In this document: piece after piece, positions 18,938-29,712 of the stretch
How positions within the stretch are numbered: position 1 is the first letter of the stretch
How the letters are laid out: each line of letters begins with the position of its first letter
Assembly: GCF_000819685.1 (NCBI RefSeq)
Contig: NZ_CDBR01000005.1
Coordinates: 1-64,000, forward strand
Direction of reading: 5' to 3'
DNA: 64,000 nt
From: Aeromonas allosaccharophila
GTDB taxonomy: Bacteria; Pseudomonadota; Gammaproteobacteria; Enterobacterales; Aeromonadaceae
Program-made: the position numbers and the translations under genes
Notes under the pieces: generated by a model
Told to the model about the DNA's origin: nothing
Seen by the model: only the letters and a program-made list of their open reading frames with translations
The model's database searches: none

Positions 18938-19009
18938 AGACAAGAGGGTAGAGAGACGGGTATCTTGGATCGGATAACCCGTCACGCGCCGATTTAAGGA
19001 AGAATCGCC

Positions 19010-19909
19010 ATGCGCTCCAATCTGATGTTGCTGATGGCTGCCACCATCTGGGGTATGGGCTTTGTCGCCCAGCGCCTCGGGATGGATCACATGGGGCCCT
19101 ATACCTTCAATGGCCTGCGCTTTCTGCTCGGTGCCCTCTCCCTGCTACCGCTGCTCTGGTGGCTCAAATCCCGACAACCGGTTGCCGTCGCGGGCGACCA
19201 TCGCCAACTGCTGACCGGTGGCGTGCTGGCCGGGCTGGTGCTGTTCTGCGCCGCCTCCCTGCAGCAGGTGGGGCTGCTCTATACCACCGCCGCCAAGGCC
19301 GGTTTCATCACCGGGCTCTACATCATTCTGGTGCCTGTGCTGGGGCTGCTGCTGCGTCACAAGAGCGGGCTCAATACCTGGATCGGCGCCGTCATCGCGC
19401 TGGCCGGTCTCTATGTACTGAGCGTCACTGACGAGTTCACCATCGGCTTTGGCGATCTGCTTCAGGTGGTCGGTGCCCTGTTCTGGGCCATTCACCTGCT
19501 GCTGGTGGATCACTACTCCAACCGGGTTGCCCCCATCAAGCTCGCCGGCGTGCAGTTCGTGGTCTGCGGCCTGCTCAGCCTCGCCACCGCCTTGGTCATC
19601 GAAACCCCGACGTTAAGTGGCGCAGTGGCCGGTTGGCAGGCGCTGCTCTATGCCGGGCTGGTGTCGGTCGGGGTCGGTTATACCCTGCAGGTGGTGGGGC
19701 AGCGGGGCGCCCATCCGGCCCACGCCGCCATCATCCTCAGTCTGGAGACCGTCTTTGCCGCCGTGGGGGGCGTGTTGCTGTTGGGGGAGACGCTGGACGA
19801 GCGCGCCATCGCCGGTTGTGCCCTGATGCTGGCGGGGATGCTGATCTCCCAGATCCGCTTGAGATGGTGGTGGAAGTCACGCCGCGACAAGGTGCCGCAG
19901 GCCAAGTAA
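19010..19909 (+). CDS. EamA/DMT-family transporter
   Basis: A 299-residue inner-membrane protein with ten predicted helices in two EamA repeats (first repeat begins LMLLMAATIWGMGFVAQRLGMDHMGPYTFNGLRFLLGALSLLPL, second near FGDLLQVVGALFWAIHLLLVDHYS). Proteins of this family export amino acids or other metabolites, but the substrate cannot be read here. AAGGAAG lies 8 nt before the start. It ends at a shared bidirectional terminator. Confidence 0.82.
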   Translation: MRSNLMLLMAATIWGMGFVAQRLGMDHMGPYTFNGLRFLLGALSLLPLLWWLKSRQPVAVAGDHRQLLTGGVLAGLVLFCAASLQQVGLLYTTAAKAGFITGLYIILVPVLGLLLRHKSGLNTWIGAVIALAGLYVLSVTDEFTIGFGDLLQVVGALFWAIHLLLVDHYSNRVAPIKLAGVQFVVCGLLSLATALVIETPTLSGAVAGWQALLYAGLVSVGVGYTLQVVGQRGAHPAHAAIILSLETVFAAVGGVLLLGETLDERAIAGCALMLAGMLISQIRLRWWWKSRRDKVPQAK

Positions 19910-19930
19910 ACCGCGCTCTGCCTGTATAAC

Positions 19931-19958
19931 AAAAACGCCCCGACGGTCGGGGCGTTTT
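19931..19958. terminator. Bidirectional terminator between DMT transporter and GST genes
   Basis: Stem AAAACGCCCCGAC / GTCGGGGCGTTTT with A-run and T-run on the two sides; serves both convergent genes. Confidence 0.88.
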
Positions 19959-19973
19959 GCATGGTGGCTTGGA

Positions 19974-20600
19974 TCAGGGGCGCTGATCCAGCTCGCGCTC
20001 CAGCTCTACCGCCTTCTGGCGGGCTGGATGGGTATTGAGGCGTTGCCAGTAGGCTTGTAGGTGCGGGAAGTGGGCTAGCTGGCCGCTTTGCGCCAGCAGA
20101 TCCACCAGGAAGGAGTTCATGATGTCGGCGCCGGAGAGGCGATCCCCCACCAGATAGTGGCGATTCGCCAGTACCTCATTGAGGTAGCCCAGCACCTTGG
20201 CACACTCCGCCTTGGCGTAGTCCGGCAGGAAGCGCATCGGGCTGCCATCTTTTCGCACGAACATGTCGAGCAGCAGCGGCAGAATGCCGGAGCTCTCGGC
20301 AAAGTGGAGCCACTGCAGATATTCGGGATAGTCGGGGTTATCTTGAGCCGGTGCCAGCCGCTCGGGGGCGTAGCGGGCGATCAGGTACTCGGTGATGGCG
20401 CCCGATTCGGCCAGCACCCGGCCGTCGAACTCGATGACAGGCGATTTGCCGAGGGGGTGAATGGCTTTTAGCTCGGGCGGCGCCAGAAAGGTGGCTGCAT
20501 CGCGCTGATACGCCTTGATCTCATAGGGCTGGCCCAGCTCTTCGAGCAGCCAGATGATGCGCTGGGAGCGGGATTTGTTCAGGTGGTGCAGGACTATCAT
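19974..20600 (-). CDS. Glutathione S-transferase family protein
   Basis: A 208-residue cytoplasmic protein with the thioredoxin-like N-terminal half (MIVLHHLNKSRSQRIIWLLEELGQPYEI, then GKSPVIEFDGRVLAESGAITEYL, the glutathione-binding ES motif) and an all-helical C-terminal half. The first Ser of NKSRSQR fits the catalytic Ser of beta/theta-type enzymes. Substrate unknown; likely detoxification. It is separated from metY by a terminator, so it should have its own promoter. Confidence 0.85.
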   Translation of the reverse strand: MIVLHHLNKSRSQRIIWLLEELGQPYEIKAYQRDAATFLAPPELKAIHPLGKSPVIEFDGRVLAESGAITEYLIARYAPERLAPAQDNPDYPEYLQWLHFAESSGILPLLLDMFVRKDGSPMRFLPDYAKAECAKVLGYLNEVLANRHYLVGDRLSGADIMNSFLVDLLAQSGQLAHFPHLQAYWQRLNTHPARQKAVELERELDQRP

Positions 20601-20669
20601 AACGACCTCGATTCGGTGGCAGGATGGGGTATACGAGCGGGCGAGGGGGGCGGTTCACCGATGGCTAAA

Positions 20670-20696
20670 AAAGAGCGGGCTTGATGCCCGCTCGCT
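20670..20696 (-). terminator. Terminator downstream of metY
   Basis: Stem GAGCGGGC / GCCCGCTC with a 4-nt loop. On the minus strand it is followed by TTTTTT (the AAAAAA at the left on the plus strand). Confidence 0.75.
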
Positions 20697-20707
20697 CAAC
20701 GTCTGAC

Positions 20708-21976
20708 TCAGGCCTCCAGCGCCTGATCCAGATCCGCCAGTATGTCCTCGATCGCCTCGATCCCCACCGACAGCCGGATCATCTCCGGTTTCACGCCTGC
20801 CTTGGCCTGCTCCTCCTCGCTCAACTGGCGATGGGTGGTGGAGGCGGGGTGGCAGGCCAGCGACTTGGCGTCGCCGATATTGACCAGCCGCTTGAAGATC
20901 TTCAGCGCATCGTAGAAACGCACGCCCGCCTCGTAACCCTCTTTCAGGCCGAACGAGAGGATGGCCGAGGGGCGACCGGCCATGTACTTCTCCGCCAGCA
21001 GATAGTGGGGGTGACCCGGCAGACCGGCGTAGCTAACCCAGGCTACCTTGGGGTGATGCTTGAGGTGGTTGGCGACCCGCAGGGCGTTATCCACATGGCG
21101 CTCCATGCGCAGGCTCAGGGTCTCCAGTCCCTGCAGCAGCAGGAAGGCGTTCATCGGCGCCAGCGCCGCACCGGTATTGCGCAGCGGCACGGTGCGTACC
21201 CGCCCGATAAAGGCGGCTGGGCCAAAGGCCTCGGTATAGACCACCCCGTGGTAGGAGGGCTCTGGTTTGGTCAGCTGCGGGAAGCGTTCGGCGTGATCCG
21301 CCCAGGGAAACTTGCCCGAGTCGACCACCACGCCACCCAGCGAGTTGCCGTGGCCGCCGACATATTTGGTCAGGCTGTGCACCACGATATCGGCGCCGTG
21401 TTCGATCGGTTTGCAGAGCACCGGGGTGGCGACCGTGTTGTCGACGATAAGCGGCACGCCACGGGCGTGGGCTGCCTTGGCCAGCGCGGCCAGATCGACG
21501 ATGTTGCCCGCCGGGTTGCCAATGCTCTCGCAGTAGACCGCCTTGGTCTTGTCGTCGATAAGGGCGGCGATGGCCTCGGCGCTGTCATCCTTGGCGAAGC
21601 GCACCTCGACCCCGAAGCTCGGCAGCATGTGGGCGAACAGGGTGTAGGTGCCGCCATAGAGCTGGGGGGTGGAGACGATGTTGTCGCCGGCGGCGGTCAG
21701 CGCCTGGATGGCGTAGGTGATGGCGGCGGAACCCGCTGAGACCACCAGCGCGGCGATCCCCCCTTCCAGCGCGGCCATCCGCTGCTCCAGCACATCGTTG
21801 GTGGGGTTCATGATGCGGGTGTAAATATTGCCTGGCACCGCCAGATTGAACAGATCCGCCCCGTGCTGGGCGCTATCGAACTCGTAGGCCACCGTCTGGT
21901 AGATGGGCACGGCGACCGCTTTGGTGGTGGGGTCGTTGGAAAAGCCGTGGTGCAAGGCCAGGGTCGCATCTTTCAT
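20708..21976 (-). CDS. metY: O-acetylhomoserine aminocarboxypropyltransferase (sulfhydrylase)
   Basis: A 422-residue PLP enzyme of the Cys/Met metabolism family. Its length of more than 420 residues fits MetY rather than MetB or MetC. The PLP lysine sits in VVHSLTKYVGGHG, and other family blocks are YTRIMNPTNDVLEQRMAALEGG and ESIGNPAGNIVDLAALA. It makes homocysteine from O-acetylhomoserine and sulfide, giving a direct sulfhydrylation route to methionine. The ATG at 21976 is preferred because AAGGAG lies 6 nt upstream; a GTG one codon earlier is too close. MetJ-like boxes overlap the promoter region. Confidence 0.9.
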   Translation of the reverse strand: MKDATLALHHGFSNDPTTKAVAVPIYQTVAYEFDSAQHGADLFNLAVPGNIYTRIMNPTNDVLEQRMAALEGGIAALVVSAGSAAITYAIQALTAAGDNIVSTPQLYGGTYTLFAHMLPSFGVEVRFAKDDSAEAIAALIDDKTKAVYCESIGNPAGNIVDLAALAKAAHARGVPLIVDNTVATPVLCKPIEHGADIVVHSLTKYVGGHGNSLGGVVVDSGKFPWADHAERFPQLTKPEPSYHGVVYTEAFGPAAFIGRVRTVPLRNTGAALAPMNAFLLLQGLETLSLRMERHVDNALRVANHLKHHPKVAWVSYAGLPGHPHYLLAEKYMAGRPSAILSFGLKEGYEAGVRFYDALKIFKRLVNIGDAKSLACHPASTTHRQLSEEEQAKAGVKPEMIRLSVGIEAIEDILADLDQALEA

Positions 21977-22027
21977 CACACACTCCTTGTTGGATGTTGC
22001 TTGTCGCAGTTATAGCTGAGCATTTAT

Positions 22028-22051
22028 AGATGGATAGACGTCCAATCTATC
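22028..22051 (-). promoter_or_regulatory. MetJ operator (tandem met boxes) upstream of metY
   Basis: Adjacent 8-mers AGATGGAT (22028-22035) and AGACGTCC (22036-22043) match the met box AGACGTCT at 5 and 7 of 8 positions; a weaker third follows. A minus-strand -10-like TATAAA lies at the left edge, so bound MetJ would block metY transcription when methionine is abundant. Confidence 0.6.
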
Positions 22052-22140
22052 AGGCTCGTGGCCGATGTAAACAGCAAGATCCGGCAAAGCAATGTCGCCC
22101 GCAGGGGATGCGCGTCCCGAGTGGCTGACACGGCTCGCAC

Positions 22141-22317
22141 TCAGAGGCGGCGGCGATACTCCTTGTCATCGATCTGGTTCATATCCCACTGCATCAGGCG
22201 GTTGAGCTGCTGCATGGGATCCTCGATGAGCGCCAGCGGGCGCGGCTGGATCCGCTTGAAGTAACGGCGCAAGGTCTGCTGGATCCGGTTCGGTTTGATG
22301 GGGTTGGCGTGGCTCAT
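22141..22317 (-). CDS. Small SgrT-like protein divergent from sgrR
   Basis: A 58-residue ORF with a strong GAGGAG site 7 nt before its ATG. It runs divergently from the SgrR-type regulator with only 70 bp between the two starts. It is basic near the N-terminus (RIQQTLRRYFKRIQ), and its C-terminal half contains LNRLMQWDMNQ. As I recall the 43-residue E. coli SgrT, it has a similar Q-x-Y-F segment and an LMQWD motif, and sgrS/sgrT is likewise divergent from sgrR. SgrT blocks glucose uptake through PtsG. Homology is proposed from the short motif plus the gene order, not from an alignment search. Otherwise this is a hypothetical protein. Confidence 0.6.
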   Translation of the reverse strand: MSHANPIKPNRIQQTLRRYFKRIQPRPLALIEDPMQQLNRLMQWDMNQIDDKEYRRRL

Positions 22318-22387
22318 GATGGTGCTCCTCTGCTGTGGTACTCACGTTCATCAGTAGTATTGAGCTAAAATGCGGAAGTAAAAACTG

Positions 22388-24121
22388 ATGACTTATAGCA
22401 ACAGGATTTCCTCTTTTATGCCGACCGGTCGCCTCTACCAGCAATTTCAACGACTCGCCCAGCTGCTTGGCAGCGACGAACGGGAGATCAGCCTCGCCGA
22501 GGTGGCGGATCTGCTCTGCTGCACCCCGCGCAACGCCCGCCTGCTGCTGCGGCGGATGCAGGATCAGGGCTGGCTCAGCTGGTCGGCGGAAGCGGGGCGG
22601 GGGAGGCGCTCCCGACTCACCCTGCTCGATAGTCAGGAGAGCCTGACCCGGCGCCGCTTGCGGGATCTGCTCAGTCAGGGCCAGCTGGCACAGGCGGTGC
22701 GGCTGGCCGAAGATCGCCTCGATCTGCTCACCCCGTTGCTGATCGAACAGCTCGGTCAGGCCACCCGCGAGGGGCGCCAGATCCTGCGGGTGCCCTACTA
22801 CCGGCCGTTGCCACAGTTGCTGCCCACCGGCCCGATGCGCCGCTCCGAAATTCACCTAAGCCGCCAGATCTTCAACGGCCTCACCCGGCGAAATGAGGAA
22901 AATGGGGAAATCGAAGGGGATCTGGCCCACCACTGGGAGTGTCTGGGTCCTTGCCACTGGCGCTTCTATCTGCGCCCGGCGGTGCGCTTTCACCACGGTC
23001 GCGAGCTGGTGGTGGAAGATGTGATGGAGAGCCTGCTGGCCCTGCGGGAGCGCCCGCTGTTCGCCCATCTGGCTCGGCTGGAGAGCCCCTGGCCGCGCAC
23101 CCTGGATCTCTATCTCGACAGCCCGGATCCCTGGCTGCCCCACCTGCTGGCGGAGCCGGTGGCGACCATTTTGCCGCGGGAGCTCAAGGGGGAGGCGGGC
23201 TTTGCTCTGCAACCTGTGGGCACCGGCCCCTACCGGGTGGCTGCCAACGATCCCCTGCATCTTTGCCTTGCGGCGTTTGACGACTACTTCGGCCTGCGCG
23301 CCCTGCTCGACGAGATCGATATCTGGATGCTGCCGGAGCTGGCGGAGCGACTGGAGACCCACCTGCAGCTGGGGCGCGACAGCCCCGAGCTCGGCACCAT
23401 GCGCGGCGAATCGGAGCTGGAGTCGGGCTGCTACTTCCTGCTGCAGGACGATCGTTCCGGATCCTTGCAGGATCCCGCCCTGCGCCAGTGGCTCGGCCAA
23501 CTGCTCAATCCGGTGGCTCTGATGGGGCGGGTCGCCCCCGAGTTGCAACGGGGCTGGACCAGCGCCCTCGGCCTGCTGCCCCACTGGCGCGAAGCACTGC
23601 CCGCGCCCTTGTCCACACCGGCGCAGTTGCCGACGACCTTGGTGCTTGCCTGCTTCAACCAGCATCTGGAGTTCAACGAGTGCGCCAACGCCATGAGCAG
23701 CCTGCTGGCCGAACAGGGGATCCGGCTGGAGGTGCGCACCCTCGACTACGGTCGCTGGGTGAGCGGCGAGGATGAGGATGTGGATCTCTGGCTCGGCACC
23801 CTCAACCTCGAACATGCCGGTCCCTTTGCCCCCTACGCCTGGTTGCAGGGCACCCCGTTGCTGCGCAAGGTGTGGAGCTGTCAGCATGAGTTGTGGCAAG
23901 GGTTGATGCAGTGGCGCGCCAGTGGTGAGGAGCCCGGCCCCCGCGCCCTGCTGGCAACGGTGCAGCAGCAGAGCTGGTTTGTGCCGCTGTTTCACCACTG
24001 GCTGGAGCTGGAGAGCCGGGTCGGGGTGCACGGGGTGCGGATGACGGCGCTCGGCTGGTTCGATTTTCGCAGCGCCTGGCTGCGGCCCGAGCCGACCCAT
24101 CAGCCCGCAGAGGCGCCATAG
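22388..24121 (+). CDS. sgrR: SgrR-type transcriptional regulator (DNA-binding plus solute-binding domain)
   Basis: A 577-residue protein, close to the E. coli SgrR length. The N-terminal SgrR_N domain (about 10-125) contains a winged helix (ISLAEVADLLCCTPRNARLLLRRMQDQGWLSW). The rest is an SBP_bac_5-like domain (HLSRQIFNGLTRRNEENGEIEGDLAHHWE, ALQPVGTGPYRV) that should sense a small molecule in the cytoplasm. In E. coli SgrR activates the sugar-phosphate stress RNA SgrS. A start at 22388 with GGAAG 10 nt upstream is used; Met at 22418 is an alternative. Divergence from the 58-aa SgrT-like ORF supports the assignment. Confidence 0.8.
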   Translation: MTYSNRISSFMPTGRLYQQFQRLAQLLGSDEREISLAEVADLLCCTPRNARLLLRRMQDQGWLSWSAEAGRGRRSRLTLLDSQESLTRRRLRDLLSQGQLAQAVRLAEDRLDLLTPLLIEQLGQATREGRQILRVPYYRPLPQLLPTGPMRRSEIHLSRQIFNGLTRRNEENGEIEGDLAHHWECLGPCHWRFYLRPAVRFHHGRELVVEDVMESLLALRERPLFAHLARLESPWPRTLDLYLDSPDPWLPHLLAEPVATILPRELKGEAGFALQPVGTGPYRVAANDPLHLCLAAFDDYFGLRALLDEIDIWMLPELAERLETHLQLGRDSPELGTMRGESELESGCYFLLQDDRSGSLQDPALRQWLGQLLNPVALMGRVAPELQRGWTSALGLLPHWREALPAPLSTPAQLPTTLVLACFNQHLEFNECANAMSSLLAEQGIRLEVRTLDYGRWVSGEDEDVDLWLGTLNLEHAGPFAPYAWLQGTPLLRKVWSCQHELWQGLMQWRASGEEPGPRALLATVQQQSWFVPLFHHWLELESRVGVHGVRMTALGWFDFRSAWLRPEPTHQPAEAP

Positions 24122-24146
24122 TTCGTCCAATTTCTGTCGCGGCTGA

Positions 24147-26444
<2,298 letters not shown>

Positions 26445-26471
26445 TCCCCAAGCCGTTTGGTTATCTGCACC

Positions 26472-26505
26472 AGCCCCGCACAGCCAAGATGTGCGGGGCT
26501 TTTTA
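26472..26505 (+). terminator. Terminator after katG
   Basis: Stem AGCCCCGCAC / GTGCGGGGCT followed by TTTTT. Confidence 0.85.
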
Positions 26506-26708
26506 CTGCCCGCTTTTCTGTGCAGCCCTACAATCCGCCGCGCTGCGACACCCGCTGGCCGGTCGCGCAGGGCCGCTGGCATCCCTGTGCTTGGGCCAGC
26601 AGTATCATGTAACATGCTGATCCGCTGATGATGCCCGGCGGCCACCCATTGGCCACTGATGTCCCATGAACGGACAAGGACAGAAACAAAGAGACAAGGA
26701 GTCAACCC

Positions 26709-27104
26709 ATGCTGGAAATGCAGATCCAACCCCGCTTTCAGGAGACGGATGCCCTCGGCCATATCAACAATACGGTGCCGGCGGTCTGGTTCGAATCGGC
26801 GCGGGATCCCCTGTTCCGGATCTTCTCCCCCGATCTGGATGTGCATAACTGGCATCTGATCATCGCGGGTTATACGGTGCAGTTCAAACGGGAGCTGTTC
26901 TACGGCCAGCCGGTCACCATCAAGACCGGCGTGCGCCGCATCGGCACCAGCTCATTTACGGTCTGGCAGGAGGCCTGGCAGGGCGGCGAACTGGCCGTCA
27001 CCGCCGAAACGACCCTGATCCATTTTGACTACCGGGCCCGCCAATCCCTGCCCCTGAGCGATGCTCACCGGGAAGGGCTGCGGGCCTGGCTGACAGAGAG
27101 TTAA
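26709..27104 (+). CDS. Acyl-CoA thioesterase, 4HBT hotdog fold (YbgC-like)
   Basis: A 131-residue hotdog protein. The active-site motif FQETDALGHINNTVPAVWFESAR (Asp in ETDALGHINN) is the standard 4-hydroxybenzoyl-CoA-thioesterase signature, and the expected strands VQFKRELFYGQPVTIKTGVRRIGTSSFTVWQEAW follow. It should hydrolyse acyl-CoA thioesters; chain preference cannot be told. It lies 32 bp before an exported protein gene on the same strand, probably co-transcribed. Confidence 0.82.
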   Translation: MLEMQIQPRFQETDALGHINNTVPAVWFESARDPLFRIFSPDLDVHNWHLIIAGYTVQFKRELFYGQPVTIKTGVRRIGTSSFTVWQEAWQGGELAVTAETTLIHFDYRARQSLPLSDAHREGLRAWLTES

Positions 27105-27136
27105 CCACGGGCCGGATGGCCCATCACAGGAGTGCT

Positions 27137-27850
27137 ATGTACAACTCAATGCGCAACACAGCGATCGCGCTGACCCTGGGATTCTGCTCCCTCCCTTCTC
27201 TGGCCGCTTCTCTCGCCGAGCAGTTTACCCTGATGGAGAAGGGGGCCGAGAGTGCCCTCGATACCCGTCAATTCAGCCATGACGGCGTCGATATCAAGGC
27301 CTGGATCGATGGCGCCCCCGTCATCATCGCCGTGCCCATTATGAACGAGCTGGGCAAGCTGGAGGGGGAGAGCCGCTACTACTTCAAGGGCGGCAAGCTG
27401 TTCGGGGTCAAAGAGCCCGCCGCCCAGTTCGCCTTTGATGACAGCGGCAAGCTGACCCAATGGCTGGACGAGAAGGGTCAGCCCGCCGAGTTCGTCAGCA
27501 AGATGAGCATGCAGCAGCGTCAGGAGTGGCTCACCAAGCGAGCCGCCGAGCTGAGCAAGCTGTTTGTGGTGAGCGCGGCCGAACAGAAGGCGGCCAAGGG
27601 GGGCGTCAAGCTGAAGGGGGCGGATCTCGCTCACTGGCTCTGCAACGGCAAACTGATGGATCTCGCCCATGGCGACAAGGTGATCTTCGAGCAGGATAAG
27701 CTGAAGATTGGCGAGCAGGGGATCGAAGGGGAGGTCTCCCTGCGTCAGGATAAGGGGTGGCAGGAGCTGAGCCTCAAGTGCGAGGTGCAGGGCACCCAAG
27801 TGACCCGCCTCACCTGGCAGCCGCTGCCGGGGGCCAACAAGCCGCAATAA
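27137..27850 (+). CDS. Exported hypothetical protein
   Basis: A 237-residue protein with a signal peptide (MYNSMRNTAIALTLGFCSLPSLAAS) and a soluble periplasmic part rich in charged residues. The middle (IAVPIMNELGKLEGESRYYFKGGKLFGVKEPAAQFAFDDSGKLTQWLDEKGQPAEF) reads like a beta-rich sheet domain of MORN-like flavour, but I do not recognise the family. There is one pair of Cys residues in the mature part (WLCNGK and SLKCEV) that could form a disulfide. The start has CAGGAG upstream. Function unknown. Confidence 0.65.
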   Translation: MYNSMRNTAIALTLGFCSLPSLAASLAEQFTLMEKGAESALDTRQFSHDGVDIKAWIDGAPVIIAVPIMNELGKLEGESRYYFKGGKLFGVKEPAAQFAFDDSGKLTQWLDEKGQPAEFVSKMSMQQRQEWLTKRAAELSKLFVVSAAEQKAAKGGVKLKGADLAHWLCNGKLMDLAHGDKVIFEQDKLKIGEQGIEGEVSLRQDKGWQELSLKCEVQGTQVTRLTWQPLPGANKPQ

Positions 27851-27859
27851 GCGCAATAG

Positions 27860-27888
27860 CAAGGGGGCCCATCACGGGCCCCCTTCTC
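27860..27888. terminator. Bidirectional terminator
   Basis: Stem AAGGGGGCCC / GGGCCCCCTT with a 5-nt loop, between the convergent exported-protein and lipase-chaperone genes. Confidence 0.8.
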
Positions 27889-28636
27889 ATTCGGCTTGTG
27901 GCTCCCCCAGTTTGAGCCGGGTGATCGCCTCGACCCGGCGCCACTGTCCGGGCTCGAACCAGCGGGCCAGCAGCTCCTGTTGCTGTTCGGTTCGGGCCTC
28001 GTTCGGCAGTTGCCTGAGCTCGGCCAGAAAGCCGCTGAGCTGCTCCTCGAACCCTTGCCGGTTCTGCTCCAGCTGGCGCATCCGATCCATCGCTTCCGGC
28101 CCCCCCGTCTCCAGCAGCAGAGCCTCCCGTTTGGCCGGGTCCATCTGCGCCAGCTCTTGCAACTCCCCAAGCAGGCGGCTATTGGCCTCCGCCTCGCGAA
28201 ACCAGTCCGGTTGCTCTGCCAGCCAGAGATCCAGCTCGCTGGCCAGCTGCGACTTGTCGCTGTCTCTTGCCTCCGCCAGCGCCCTGCGGCGCAGGGTCAG
28301 CTGCTCCATCAGCCGATCCTCTGCAAACAGCTGGGCCTGCTCCGCCGGGGTAAAGCTCTGCTGGCGCAGCTGCTCTCGCTCGTCAAACAGGATCTGCAGG
28401 CTGGCGAGGGAGATCTCGGTGGGCACCGTCAGGCTGCTCTGGGCGGAGACAAAGGTGCGATAGCGCGCCTGCAGGGCATCGGCGGCCTCCTGCTCGGGAT
28501 CGTGCGGGTGGCTCTGTGCATGCTGGCTGGCTTGAGCGGGGGATGAGTCTGCCGTCGGTGCAGTGGGCCAGAGCAACACCCCGCCAAGCAGCAGGGTGAT
28601 GGCACAGGGCACGACGAGCAGGGTGGCTATCTTCAT
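27887..28636 (-). CDS. Lipase-specific foldase/chaperone (Lif family)
   Basis: A 249-residue inner-membrane-anchored steric chaperone. An N-terminal helix (about 5-23) precedes a linker rich in Ser, His and Pro, then an all-helical domain with many Gln/Glu/Leu heptads (FDEREQLRQQSFTPAEQAQLFAEDRLMEQLTLRRRALAEARD). This matches Lif proteins that wrap around secreted lipases. It is shorter than the roughly 340-residue Pseudomonas/Burkholderia proteins. The usual RxxFDY motif appears only in degenerate form (RYRTFVSAQSSL). It overlaps the lipase stop by 4 bp (ATGA), strong support for the pairing. Confidence 0.8.
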   Translation of the reverse strand: MKIATLLVVPCAITLLLGGVLLWPTAPTADSSPAQASQHAQSHPHDPEQEAADALQARYRTFVSAQSSLTVPTEISLASLQILFDEREQLRQQSFTPAEQAQLFAEDRLMEQLTLRRRALAEARDSDKSQLASELDLWLAEQPDWFREAEANSRLLGELQELAQMDPAKREALLLETGGPEAMDRMRQLEQNRQGFEEQLSGFLAELRQLPNEARTEQQQELLARWFEPGQWRRVEAITRLKLGEPQAE

Positions 28637-29547
28637 AGTCCCAGCTCCTTGAGACGGTTGGCATGCTGGCGATAGAGGGTGACCGGATCGCTCTCGAACA
28701 GATGGTGGATGCCGAAGGACTGGTTCACTTCGTCCAGATGGTTCATACGGTAGCTGGTGCCGATCACCTTGCCGAGGTGGCTGCTGCAGACCCCGACCAG
28801 TCCGTCATTGGGCTCTTTGAAGAAGGCGCCGGTCAGCGCCAGCGCAGGATCCACCGGATCCAGCAAATTGGTCAGGTTGCCGCGTCCGCTCCAGGAGAAG
28901 TAGTAGACGCCGTTGGTTGCTTGCATCGGCCCCTCGCCGCAATAGCGGCTGGGCAGCCCCTCCGGGTAGCGCTGGTTGAACTGGCTGGCCCCCTTGCTGG
29001 TGAGGGCATCGAGGGCAGCGACCGGATCTTGCGGCAGCTGGCTCCCGCCTGAGAGCAGTGAAATCATGCCGGAGAGGGCGTGGGCTGCAGCGGCCGCCAG
29101 CTTCTCGGCGGCGCTGCCGGGCGCTGAATTGGCCCGCACCAGATCGGCAATCTCGGAGCCGTAGTTGACCCCGCCGACGCTGGTGGCGGAGGCGACCAGC
29201 TCGGGGGCGACCGAGGCGACATAGCGGATAGTGGGGCCGCCGTGGGAGTGGCCGATCAGGTTGACCTTCTCGGCGCCGGTGGCTGCCAGCAGCAGCTCAA
29301 CTTGGGCGAGCAGTTGCTCCCCCCGTTGTTCCGAACTGGCGGTGGCCGATACCTGAGCCACGTAGACTTTGGCACCATCCCGGCTCAGGGCCTGGGGAAT
29401 GCCGTAGAAGTAATCGACCCCGAGCAGCTTGTCGAAGCCGAACAGGCCGTGCACCAGCACTATGGGGTAGCGGGTCTGGGTGTATCCGCTGGCGTGTGCC
29501 AGCATGGGCAGGGTGCAGAGCAGCACCAGAAGCCATCTCTTCATCAT
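28633..29547 (-). CDS. Secreted triacylglycerol lipase (family I)
   Basis: A 304-residue lipase with a Sec signal peptide (MMKRWLLVLLCTLPMLAHAS). The oxyanion-hole block is VLVHGLFGFDKLLGVDYF. The catalytic Ser101 is in GHSHGG, with Asp in the DPVDPALALTG region or NDGLV and His in SSHLG. Cys of RYCGEG and of VGVCSSH can form the family disulfide. The lid region is near residues 150-180. It depends on the chaperone encoded immediately downstream and is likely exported by the type II pathway. The ATG at 29547 has AAGG 6 nt upstream; the longer open frame to 29664 has no export signal at its start. Confidence 0.88.
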   Translation of the reverse strand: MMKRWLLVLLCTLPMLAHASGYTQTRYPIVLVHGLFGFDKLLGVDYFYGIPQALSRDGAKVYVAQVSATASSEQRGEQLLAQVELLLAATGAEKVNLIGHSHGGPTIRYVASVAPELVASATSVGGVNYGSEIADLVRANSAPGSAAEKLAAAAAHALSGMISLLSGGSQLPQDPVAALDALTSKGASQFNQRYPEGLPSRYCGEGPMQATNGVYYFSWSGRGNLTNLLDPVDPALALTGAFFKEPNDGLVGVCSSHLGKVIGTSYRMNHLDEVNQSFGIHHLFESDPVTLYRQHANRLKELGL

Positions 29548-29712
29548 CAGCATCCTTGTTGAATTGTGAGGAACAGATTGTGTGGCGTACTCCATGTTCG
29601 CCGGTGCCAGTATGGTGGCTGCTGACGGGAGAGGCTGTGAGGGGGATCGCAACTCGGGATTCAAAAGGGATTCAGGGTGTGGGCGGGGAGGTTGTGCTCC
29701 CCGCCCTGTGGC

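Noticed and set aside
21980-22140. Possible SgrS small RNA downstream of the SgrT-like ORF
   Set aside because: Several short stems are possible, but there is no terminator with a T-run and no segment resembling the ptsG-pairing region that I can identify.
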